Below, piece after piece: positions 52,154 through 60,128 of a stretch of DNA of 64,000 bases. The DNA is from Arcanobacterium wilhelmae (lineage in GTDB: Bacteria; Actinomycetota; Actinomycetes; Actinomycetales; Actinomycetaceae): the NCBI RefSeq assembly GCF_029632765.1, contig NZ_CP121247.1, positions 1,736,001-1,800,000 of the forward strand, written 5' to 3'. How positions within the stretch are numbered: position 1 is the first letter of the stretch; each line of letters opens with the position of its first letter. The notes below the pieces were generated by a model that had not been told where the DNA came from, searched no databases, and saw only the letters and a program-made list of their open reading frames with translations. The translations under genes were made by a program, and so were the position numbers.

Positions 52154-53509
52154 TCAGGCAGCGCGAGTATCAACTCGTCCGAGTACGTACCACACGGCGG
52201 CGGAGATCAACATCATCGCGCCAGTGATCGCGAAGGCCACTCCAAAGCCGGTCACGTCCGCGATCCAGCCGGCGGCCACCGGGCCGAGAATCTGGCCAAG
52301 ATCACCGGCTTGCTGGAAGAACGAGAACACTCGCGAACCCTGGCGGGCCCCGACGACGTCGGCCACCGCGCCCTGCTGTGACGGCATCACGAACCCCGCG
52401 CCAATTCCCGCGAGGAACGAGGCCGCGATCAGCAACCACACCGAGCCGATCCAGCCGAAGCCGATCGTGAACACACCAGAAAGAGTGAGACCAGCGACAA
52501 GGAGCGGCCGGCGCCCGTAGTAGTCGCTCCACACGCCGGCGCGAATCAGCGCCAAACCGTTGCCCACAGCGAACGCCGTCATGATCCCGCCCGCAACCCA
52601 AGCCTGGGAAGTGACAGCCGCCGCGAGTAGCGGCACGAGCGAGACTCGCACGCCAAAATCCGTCCAACCCTCCGCAAACGAGCTCACCAAAACCGCACGG
52701 AAACGCCGATCCGCCCATGCCTCGCGCACGCTCATCGGGGAACGATTCACGCCAGTGCGAACCTCAGCCGCAGCGCGCTCACTTGCTGAAACCGCACCAG
52801 CTTCCACAGCAGATCGCTCTAGTCCCAGTGGATTCGTCGGATTCGGCGCAGAGGCAGCATGGCGGAACGTGAGCCGGCGAGCCGCACGCTTCACCCGAGC
52901 GCTCGCACGCCTCGCCCGCGCAAGTCTTCCAACCCTCGCGGGCCGAGCGCCGGCGTCGGGCCGAATCAGCACTCCAACCAAAAACATCGCCACAAACAAT
53001 GAGCCCGCGTAGATAAAGAAAGGCGCGCGGTAGCCGAGGGGCGTGATGAACGCGCCGATTGCCGGGCCGCCGATATTGCCCACCAGCCAGCCGGCACCGT
53101 ACAGCGCCGAGGCGCGGCCGCGAGCACCCGCAGGCGCAACTCGGAAAATCAGGCTCATCGCCGAAACCGAGAAGATCACGGAACCCACTCCGCCCAGGCC
53201 GCGGTAGAGCACGAGATGTGAGTAGTCGTTGGCAAGGCCCGCCGCCACGCTCGACACCCCCACCAGCCCGATGCCCAACATGTACATGGAGCGCTCCCCG
53301 AAACGGGTGGACAATCGGCCGGAAAGCGGCGCAAAAACGAGGCGGGTCAGCGCGAACGCGCTCACGACCACGCCCGCCTGGAAGGTGGTGGCCCCGAGCG
53401 TGGAGGCAAAAATCGTCAGCACGGGCGCCACGATCCCGAAGCCCAGCGACACAATCACGGCGGAGGCCACCAGCACCCAGATCTCACGCGGCATTGTTGT
53501 TTTCGGCAT
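52154..53509 (-). CDS. MFS transporter, 12-helix drug-efflux type, with an expanded central loop
   Basis: 451 residues from the ATG at 53509. The first half has the motif-A region PLSGRLSTRFGERSMYMLG and the second SDYYGRRPLLVAG. GATAAT ends seven bases before the ATG, consistent with a leaderless transcript. The central cytoplasmic loop (about residues 200-270) is unusually long, Arg/Ala-rich (RPDAGARPARVGRLARARRA), and is encoded in part by a copy of the recurrent word (52947-52961). Substrate unknown. Confidence 0.85.
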   Translation of the reverse strand: MPKTTMPREIWVLVASAVIVSLGFGIVAPVLTIFASTLGATTFQAGVVVSAFALTRLVFAPLSGRLSTRFGERSMYMLGIGLVGVSSVAAGLANDYSHLVLYRGLGGVGSVIFSVSAMSLIFRVAPAGARGRASALYGAGWLVGNIGGPAIGAFITPLGYRAPFFIYAGSLFVAMFLVGVLIRPDAGARPARVGRLARARRASARVKRAARRLTFRHAASAPNPTNPLGLERSAVEAGAVSASERAAAEVRTGVNRSPMSVREAWADRRFRAVLVSSFAEGWTDFGVRVSLVPLLAAAVTSQAWVAGGIMTAFAVGNGLALIRAGVWSDYYGRRPLLVAGLTLSGVFTIGFGWIGSVWLLIAASFLAGIGAGFVMPSQQGAVADVVGARQGSRVFSFFQQAGDLGQILGPVAAGWIADVTGFGVAFAITGAMMLISAAVWYVLGRVDTRAA

Positions 53510-53538
53510 GTGCCCCATTATCGCACGGACGTACCGGT

Positions 53539-53728
53539 ACAGCCCCGCAGATCGTGCACAACTCAATCAATCGGGCTTGGCGTTGCTGTATGCGCAACGC
53601 CCGCGCGAACTGACAGAGTTATGCACCGCAAAGACAGCCCCGCAGCTCGTGCACAACTCAATCAATCGGGCTTGGCGTTGCTATATGCGCAACGCCCGCG
53701 CGAACTGACAGAGTTATGCACCGCAAAG
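53539..53728. repeat. Two tandem 95-bp units of nested palindromes
   Basis: Units begin at 53539 and 53634, and a third begins at 53729 but soon diverges. In each unit GTGCACAACTC pairs with GAGTTATGCAC (53554-53564 with 53616-53626) around an inner GGCGTTGC/GCAACGCC stem (53579-53586 with 53594-53601). The two copies differ at only two positions, neither in a stem. No gene is supported. The 341-base spacer at 53510-53857 otherwise holds two 29-bp direct repeats and a terminator. Confidence 0.85.
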
Positions 53729-53736
53729 ACAGCCCC

Positions 53737-53794
53737 ACAACCGGCCCTGCCGACAGCAGGAAAACACAACCGGCCCTGCCGACAGCAGGAAAAG
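53737..53794. repeat. 29-bp direct repeat, two copies
   Basis: The word ACAACCGGCCCTGCCGACAG plus nine more bases occurs at 53737-53765 and again at 53766-53794, directly after the palindromic units. Confidence 0.85.
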
Positions 53795-53824
53795 TGGGGG
53801 CGCCAGCCCAGCCAGCGCCCCCAC
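53794..53824 (-). terminator. Terminator of the TSP3-repeat surface protein
   Basis: A 10-base stem, GTGGGGGCGC with GCGCCCCCAC, around an 11-base loop, 34 bases beyond the minus-strand stop at 53858. Confidence 0.7.
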
Positions 53825-53857
53825 TCCGGGCCCGCACACAGCCCTTGCCGTCGGGTG

Positions 53858-56800
53858 CTACCCGTCCCTGCGTCGCACTTTCGCAAGAACGGTCCCTGCT
53901 ACAACCAGCACCACGGCCATCGCACCGATGCCAGCAGCAGACGCGCCGGTTATCGGGAGCTTCTTCGGCGACGGAGTGCTCTGCTTGTGCTCAGCGTCCG
54001 TCTCCCCCAGCTCAAAGTTCTTCTCACTCAACAACATCTGGCGATCCAGATTCTCCAGATCCTTACCCTCCGGAGCGGAGTTCTGTGGCTGTTCCCCCAG
54101 CTCAAAGTTCTTCTCACTCAACAACATCTGGCGATCCAGATTCTCCAGATCCTTACCCTCCGGGACGGAGTTCTGTGGCTTCGTCGACTCGATCTTGATC
54201 TCCGGCTTAGCCGAGTTAATCTTGATCTCCGGACGCTTTGACTCAATCTTGAACTCCGGAACGAACGTGGTCGTATCCTGGAAGTCGATGCTCAGAGCAT
54301 CAGCATTCGGCAAATCGATCTTCTCGCCAAGCTCAATCTTGCCGTTATTGCCGAGCAGGTTGATCCACGGAGTTGACTTGATCCCGATTTCCGGAACGAA
54401 CGTGGTCGTATCCTGGAAGTCGATGCTCAGAGCATCAGCATTCGGCAAATCGATCTTGTCGCCAAGCTCAATCTCGGTTCCAGGAAGAGGGCCGTTGTAC
54501 TCCGGAAGCTCCGGCTCGTACTCAGGCTCACCGAAATCGATCTCCGGCTGATCCGGTTCGGCCTTCTTCTCGATGCCATCGAGAAGATCGGTCAGCTTGT
54601 TACCATTTTTGTCAGTAATGCCTGGGGAGGCGAGACCATTCTTGTCCGGAATCACTTCACCATCGGTCAGACCGGGCTGGAACTTTTTATCGATCACGCG
54701 CCCGTCCGGGCCGACCTCGGGAACAACCGACTCGGTACTGTTCGACCAGCCGTCGTTATCCTTGTCTTCTTCGCCGTCGTTCGTACCGTTATCGTCGGAA
54801 TCGATATCGAACGGGCTGGTGCCAATCGCGATTTCGTCGTCATTGTTCACGCCGTCATTGTCCGCATCCGGATCGAACTGGTTGACGATACCGTCCTGGT
54901 CGAAGTCGTCGTTCGGACTGGTGCCGATACCCGGAAGAACCTTGGTCCACGCAATGCCAGGCTTCTTTGGAGCTTCCTCAGGCCCACCCTCGGAATTCGG
55001 GTTCGCAGCGAGGCCGCTCTTGGCAATCTCAACGTCGACGTAAACCTTGTCCCACGTCTTATCCGGGTAAGTTACCTTCACGATGCCCTGGAACTTGCCT
55101 AACGCCTGGGTAGCCTCTGGCGCGAATTCAATCTGCCCACTTGTCTTATCGATTGATGCAAAGCCCACCGGAAGCTCGAACTCGAACTCGGTCCCCTTCG
55201 GGAATTCGTTCTTCAGCCCTTCTGCTTCAGCACGCACGCCGATCGAGATCGATTTCTTCTCACCTGGCGTCACAGTAACGGGAGGATACGAGGGGTCATA
55301 GTAGGAAGCCTGGTCGGAAGCTAACCGAATATTGACACGAATATCATCGAGCGAGCCGTCGTCGTACTGCACAATGAGGTCGCGAGAATAATCTTTCGCT
55401 TCATCCGTGTAACGCGGATTAACTCGAAGTAAACCGCTCATGGGATCGATCGTTGCGAATGGTGTGACCTCAAACCACGAATCCTGCTCTTGCCCCGAAT
55501 CCTTCACCGCAAAGTTGAACGGAAGCAACTGAGAATCATCTGCGTCAGTTGAACCCCCCAAAATTGCATGGGCCAACTTGGGCTCCTTTAAGAAGGCGCC
55601 AGGAACAGTGGAAAACGCTTGCTCGACTTCAAGCTCCTTTCCAGGCAAAACCGTCACGTTAATCGGAGCTGGCTCAAACATATCGGCCATGTTGGCAACC
55701 TTCACGCTACCATCCATCTGAGCACGCGTCCCATCAGGGAACTTCAAACTGATAGGAAGGGTGTATACCTCACCACGCTTGGCTGTTTTCGGCACTTCGA
55801 AAGTCAGTTCACCCGTCTTATCTTGGAATTCAAAGGTCGCCCCAGGAACATCGGTTTTCCCGATACGTGCAACGTCACCAACTCCAAGTTGTGCATCCTG
55901 ATCGCGGGTTACTCCGTTAGGAAGCTCCTTAATATCCGGCTTCGCAAAGGTGGGGCGAACCACAATCTTGTCGCCCGGACGCGCAAGCTGCTGTTGGTAA
56001 TGTGCCTCGTACGTCCGCTTCATATGGTAAACATTCGGATTCGTCGGCACGCCAGCATCAGTATCCGAAGGTACGGTCTTGCCGGTTGTGTGATCGACCT
56101 TGGTGTTCAGCTCTTCGCCGTCGTTCGTCTCATCCTTGTCAGTGTCGGCAATCGTCGGATCTGTGAGGAAGCCAGGGGTCTGAGGCTTCGTACGGGAACC
56201 AGGGTCGGTGAATTTGCCCTGCTCGTCGTACGGGTTCCAGTTGCCGTTCACTTCGTCGCCGTCGTTCACGCCGTCGCCGTCGTGGTCAGGGTTTCGCGGA
56301 TCTGTATGATGCGTCGTCTCTTGAGCATTGGTCAGGCCGTCGCCGTCGATATCCTTATCAGCTTCGTTGATCGCAGTGGACTTTGCCACTGTGAATGTCG
56401 CGATGCCAGTTGCACGAATATCAGATGCGTACACGGAGTGCACGAGCGTAACTGGAATTTCAAGTTTCTCACCCTCAACAGCACCGATCGCAGGAATCAC
56501 GCCAATCTGCCCGGTTACCCGATCGACGAAGATTGTCCCCTCCCGCTTCGAAGCATCGGCGTATTGACGGAAGGCGCCGAGATCGGCCACAACCTTATAG
56601 CCCGAGGGAGCTGCCACCGTATAGATGTAGTTAGCTCCAGGCTCTTTCTCCGAGGTGCCGGTTTCCTTCGGGGCAACAGTGTAGGTGTGCTCGTCCTTGT
56701 TAGCGGTGACCACATCGTAGGTCAGCTTGCCCACCTTTGACGATGCCAGATAACCTGTAAGTGCAGACTCTCGCCCAGCATCTTCTTCCGACGTTGGCTT

Positions 56801-57265
56801 GCTCTGCTCCATCACGCGAGGCTGCTCAGCCCCCTGGGCAATGAGCGTCGTGCCATCACCCAAGTCCGTAATGCGAGTTCCGCCAGCAGCGGGGTAGCGA
56901 GAGTTATTCTCCATTTCGCGAAGCTTCTCCGGGCCCTCAGCCTTGAGTATCGGCATATCCGATTGCGGGAGTCGCCCCTTCTGTGTATGGATAAGTGTGA
57001 GCCCGTTGGCGAGTGGGATCGTTTCACCACGCTTACCTGCTCGCTCCGTTTGCTCCATGGTCTCGTGCCGCCCCGGCGAGTAAACAAGCGTTTCAGCAGT
57101 CGGGGTTGTCGTGGTGGTTGTCTCCATCGGAAGCTCCGAAGCTACCGTCGTGGCGTACGCGGGGGTGCCCATCCCGAGGGCCACCACAGCCATGGCAGCG
57201 CCAATCGCGCCAAACTTTGTGGTGGACTTTGCGAACGAATACTGAAGGGTACGTGCGGGGGCCAT
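53858..57265 (-). CDS. Wall-anchored surface protein with thrombospondin type 3 calcium repeats (LPITG)
   Basis: 1135 residues; ATG at 57265 with GGAGAG upstream. Signal peptide near the start (VVALGMGTPAYATTV). TSP3-type calcium-binding loops occur in two clusters: DKDIDGDGLTNAQE, DHDGDGVNDGDE, DTDKDETNDGEE (about 310-375) and DFDQDGIVNQFDPDADNDGV, NNDDE, DSDDNGTNDGEED, DNDGWSN (about 765-840). Between them lie beta domains. The C-terminal region has two copies of ELG(E/D)KIDLPNADALSIDFQD and two of EGKDLENLDRQMLLSEKNF. It ends LPITG, a hydrophobic helix, and KVRRRDG. Calcium should stiffen it; the ligand is unknown. Confidence 0.9.
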   Translation of the reverse strand: MAPARTLQYSFAKSTTKFGAIGAAMAVVALGMGTPAYATTVASELPMETTTTTTPTAETLVYSPGRHETMEQTERAGKRGETIPLANGLTLIHTQKGRLPQSDMPILKAEGPEKLREMENNSRYPAAGGTRITDLGDGTTLIAQGAEQPRVMEQSKPTSEEDAGRESALTGYLASSKVGKLTYDVVTANKDEHTYTVAPKETGTSEKEPGANYIYTVAAPSGYKVVADLGAFRQYADASKREGTIFVDRVTGQIGVIPAIGAVEGEKLEIPVTLVHSVYASDIRATGIATFTVAKSTAINEADKDIDGDGLTNAQETTHHTDPRNPDHDGDGVNDGDEVNGNWNPYDEQGKFTDPGSRTKPQTPGFLTDPTIADTDKDETNDGEELNTKVDHTTGKTVPSDTDAGVPTNPNVYHMKRTYEAHYQQQLARPGDKIVVRPTFAKPDIKELPNGVTRDQDAQLGVGDVARIGKTDVPGATFEFQDKTGELTFEVPKTAKRGEVYTLPISLKFPDGTRAQMDGSVKVANMADMFEPAPINVTVLPGKELEVEQAFSTVPGAFLKEPKLAHAILGGSTDADDSQLLPFNFAVKDSGQEQDSWFEVTPFATIDPMSGLLRVNPRYTDEAKDYSRDLIVQYDDGSLDDIRVNIRLASDQASYYDPSYPPVTVTPGEKKSISIGVRAEAEGLKNEFPKGTEFEFELPVGFASIDKTSGQIEFAPEATQALGKFQGIVKVTYPDKTWDKVYVDVEIAKSGLAANPNSEGGPEEAPKKPGIAWTKVLPGIGTSPNDDFDQDGIVNQFDPDADNDGVNNDDEIAIGTSPFDIDSDDNGTNDGEEDKDNDGWSNSTESVVPEVGPDGRVIDKKFQPGLTDGEVIPDKNGLASPGITDKNGNKLTDLLDGIEKKAEPDQPEIDFGEPEYEPELPEYNGPLPGTEIELGDKIDLPNADALSIDFQDTTTFVPEIGIKSTPWINLLGNNGKIELGEKIDLPNADALSIDFQDTTTFVPEFKIESKRPEIKINSAKPEIKIESTKPQNSVPEGKDLENLDRQMLLSEKNFELGEQPQNSAPEGKDLENLDRQMLLSEKNFELGETDAEHKQSTPSPKKLPITGASAAGIGAMAVVLVVAGTVLAKVRRRDG

Positions 57266-57567
57266 GAGGACTCTCCATTTTTAGCGACACCCTGGCTCTC
57301 CAAAGTTCACCAATCTAGAGAGTCAGTTCATCTGTACGGTTTAGCCTGCGAAATTCCTGCCCTGATGCGCGTATCGGATGCGGAAACTTCGCGACTTTCA
57401 TTGACGACAAAAATCTTCACACACCATGAGTACATGGTATCTACGCCCAAGGTATGAAGGTGTTGCCGTGCCGTTCACCTGAGATCTGATAGAGACATCA
57501 GACAAATCGACACAGCAATCGGCCATCCCTCCAGCAAAGCAGCGCAAGCTAGGTAGTCCGCCCCCGA
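57266..57567. other. Spacer between the surface-protein gene and pyrB
   Basis: 302 bases. It must hold the surface-protein promoter on the minus strand, but I could not assign it. There is no clear terminator for the pyr operon here and no supported gene. Confidence 0.5.
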
Positions 57568-58752
57568 TCACAAGCGAGTATCACAGAACCCGCAGCGCGG
57601 CCCCTCGGCCGACTCGTAGGCGAACGCCACAGCCCCGCGATCCCAACGCGTCACACAACGGGGGTTTGGGCACTCATGGTTCACGCGCGCTGGCGGGCGT
57701 AGTCGCTCGGGTCGCACGCTCGCCCCCGACGCCGGGGCTCCAGTATCCCCCGACGCCGGTGTCCCGCTTTCAGTGCCGACGGCGAAGCTAGTTCCACCCT
57801 CGGCTCGCTTCCGCCGCGGCCCGTGCAGTGCCAGCCGCAGCCCGCCCTCGCGCAACAGAAAATCGATCAACGCCATGCGCATAAACATGCCGTTTTCTGC
57901 CTGTTCGAAGTAGCGGGCGCGCGGATCAGAATCCACATCCACCGCGATTTCGTTGACGCGCGGCAGCGGGTGCATGACGATCGTGTGCTCGCGGGCGTGC
58001 GCCATCACCGAAGCATCAAGCACGTAGGCATCTCTGAGACGCTCGTACTGCACCGGGTCACCGAAGCGTTCGCGCTGAACGCGGGTCATGTAGACGACGT
58101 CGGCACTGGCCACCGCCTCCTCGAGCGATTTCACTTCACGTACACGAACGCCCGCCTGGCTAAGCGCAGCGACCGTCTGTTCAGGCAGGCGCAGCTCCGC
58201 CGGGCTCACCGCGAGGATCTCGTTGCCGGAGAACCGCGAAAGTGCGGCAAGGAGCGAGTGCACGGTGCGCCCGTAGAGCAGGTCACCCACCACGGCCACC
58301 GTCAGACCGGAGCAACGTCCGAACTCGCGATGGATCGTGAGCAGATCGGCGAGAGTTTGGGTTGGGTGGAAGTGTCCTCCGTCGCCGGCGTTCACGAGCG
58401 GCACGCGCGAGGCTTCGGCCGCAACGAGCGCGGCGCCGTCCTTGGGGTGTCGCATCGCCACGATATCTGCGTATCCGCTGATGACGCGGGCGGTGTCGGC
58501 GAGGGTTTCTCCTTTGGATGCGGAGGACGCGGCGCCGTCGGCCATTGAGATCACCGTGCCGCCGAGGCGCGCCATCGCGATTTCGAAGCTGAGCCGGGTG
58601 CGGGTGGAGGGTTCGAAGAACAGCGAGGCGAGCACTTTGCCGCGGGCGCGGTCGGCCCAGGCACCTGGCTCGGCCGCGATCCGCTCGCCAGCGGCAATCA
58701 GCGCGCTGAGCTCGGCAAACGTCAGGTCGGCGACGTCGATGACGTGGCGCAT
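57568..58752 (-). CDS. pyrB: Aspartate carbamoyltransferase fused to a PyrI-like zinc domain
   Basis: 394 residues from the ATG at 58752, which overlaps the pyrE stop by one base; typical PyrB is about 310. Catalytic motifs: LFFEPSTRTRLSFE, DTARVISGYADIVAMRHP, NAGDGGHFHPTQTLADL and MHPLPRVNEI. After about residue 300 a low-complexity linker (RRKRAEGGTS, ASGDTGAPASGAS) leads to NHECPNPRCVTRW and PRCGFCDTRL: Cys-x4-Cys, then 20 residues, then Cys-x2-Cys. That is the zinc-finger pattern of the PyrI regulatory chain, but without its nucleotide-binding domain. It makes carbamoyl aspartate in pyrimidine synthesis. The linker DNA carries two copies of the recurrent word (57727 and 57751). Confidence 0.93.
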   Translation of the reverse strand: MRHVIDVADLTFAELSALIAAGERIAAEPGAWADRARGKVLASLFFEPSTRTRLSFEIAMARLGGTVISMADGAASSASKGETLADTARVISGYADIVAMRHPKDGAALVAAEASRVPLVNAGDGGHFHPTQTLADLLTIHREFGRCSGLTVAVVGDLLYGRTVHSLLAALSRFSGNEILAVSPAELRLPEQTVAALSQAGVRVREVKSLEEAVASADVVYMTRVQRERFGDPVQYERLRDAYVLDASVMAHAREHTIVMHPLPRVNEIAVDVDSDPRARYFEQAENGMFMRMALIDFLLREGGLRLALHGPRRKRAEGGTSFAVGTESGTPASGDTGAPASGASVRPERLRPPARVNHECPNPRCVTRWDRGAVAFAYESAEGPRCGFCDTRL

Positions 58753-59417
58753 CACAGGCCCTTCCACTCGCGCGGGTTGCGACGGAAATCGAGCAGGCCG
58801 TCGACGTCGGCCGCCTCGATTGCGCCGGTTTGCGCGGCTTGCGCGACGACGTCGTCGAAGGTGGTCAGGGTGCGCAGCTCCACGCCGGCGTCGGCGAAAG
58901 CGGTGCGTGAGGCGTCCATCCCGTAGGTGAAGATCGCGGCCACTCCGAGAACCTCGGCCCCGGCCTCTTCGAGCGCGCGCACCACTTCGAGGACGGAGCC
59001 GCCGGTGGAGATCAGGTCCTCCACCACCACAACTTTCGAGCCGGGCTCGAGGCGGCCTTCGATGCGGTTGGTGCGGCCGTGGTCTTTCGCGGAGGAGCGC
59101 ACGTAGCCCATCGGCAGGCCGAGCCTGTCGGCGGCGAGGGCCGCGTGGGCGATGCCTGCGGTCGCGGTGCCCATCAGGGCGTCCGCGTGTGGGAACTCCT
59201 CGCGGATAAGCTCGGCGAGCCCACCTTCGACGAGGTTGCGCGCGGCTGGCGCCGTGAGGATGAGGCGGTTGTCGGTGTAGATCGGCGAGATGATGCCGCT
59301 CGCCCAGGTGAACGGCTCGCGCGGGCGGAGGAAGACGGCGTCGATGTCGAGTAGGGCGCGGGCGACGTCGCTGGCGCGGGTTTCGGCGGCGGTTGCGTTG
59401 GCGGGGGCGTTAGTCAT
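58752..59417 (-). CDS. pyrE: Orotate phosphoribosyltransferase
   Basis: 221 residues. The PRPP loop is intact: VVVVEDLISTGGS at about residues 127-139; also FTWASGIISPIYTDNR and GTATAGIAHAAL. It converts orotate to OMP. Its start overlaps the end of pyrF by 8 bases, so translation is coupled. A recurrent-word copy (58881-58896) codes for ADAGVE in the C-terminal region. Confidence 0.95.
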   Translation of the reverse strand: MTNAPANATAAETRASDVARALLDIDAVFLRPREPFTWASGIISPIYTDNRLILTAPAARNLVEGGLAELIREEFPHADALMGTATAGIAHAALAADRLGLPMGYVRSSAKDHGRTNRIEGRLEPGSKVVVVEDLISTGGSVLEVVRALEEAGAEVLGVAAIFTYGMDASRTAFADAGVELRTLTTFDDVVAQAAQTGAIEAADVDGLLDFRRNPREWKGL

Positions 59418-60114
59418 TGGAGAACTCCTTCGATGCTTGCAGGTAGGCGGCCACAGGATCAGCGGCCGCGGTGATGGGCCGGCCCATCACGATGTAGTTG
59501 GAGCCCAGTTCGCGGGCTTGGGCGGGACTGGTGATGCGGCGCTGATCATCAGCGGCGGCACCCGGAAAGCGCACACCCGGGGTGACGGTGAGAAACTGCT
59601 CGCCGAGCGCTTCGTGAACGACGGGCGATTCGTGCGGGGAGCACACCACCCCGTCGAGGCCTGCGGCTGCCGCGTTGGCCGCGTAGTGCGCGACGACGTC
59701 GGCCATCGTCCCCTCGATGAGCAGGTCCTCGTGCATCACTTGCTCGGAGGTGGAGGTGAGCTGGGTGACTCCGATGAGGAGCGGGCGGGTGCCGTCGGGG
59801 CGGGTGAGCCCCTCGATCGCGGCTTCCATCATGGGGCGTCCGCCGCCGCAGTGGAGGTTCGTCATGTCCACGTCTAGCCCGGAGAGCACGCGCATCGCGT
59901 TGGCGACAGTTTGCGGGATGTCGTGGAGTTTAAGGTCGAGGAAGATGCGGTGGCCGCGATCTTTGATCGCGCGGACGATCTGCGGGCCGGCTCCATAGAA
60001 GAGTTCCATCCCAACCTTCACATACGGGCGCTGCGGCAGCTCGGTGAAGAGATCGAGGAACTCTTCGGTTCGGGCTTGCGAGGAGAAATCGCAGGCGATG
60101 ATGACGTTGCTCAT
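59410..60114 (-). CDS. pyrF: Orotidine 5'-phosphate decarboxylase
   Basis: 234 residues. Active-site motif FLDLKLHDIPQTV with the DxKxxD core; VKVGMELFY at residues 32-40; and GVRFPGAAADDQRR for phosphate binding. It converts OMP to UMP. It lies between pyrKD (gap 14 bases) and pyrE (overlap 8). Confidence 0.96.
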   Translation of the reverse strand: MSNVIIACDFSSQARTEEFLDLFTELPQRPYVKVGMELFYGAGPQIVRAIKDRGHRIFLDLKLHDIPQTVANAMRVLSGLDVDMTNLHCGGGRPMMEAAIEGLTRPDGTRPLLIGVTQLTSTSEQVMHEDLLIEGTMADVVAHYAANAAAAGLDGVVCSPHESPVVHEALGEQFLTVTPGVRFPGAAADDQRRITSPAQARELGSNYIVMGRPITAAADPVAAYLQASKEFSND

Positions 60115-60128
60115 TACTGGTTCCTTTC

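Noticed and set aside
53539..53794. Possible CRISPR array
   Set aside because: Two long tandem copies with internal palindromes, no unique spacers, no cas genes.
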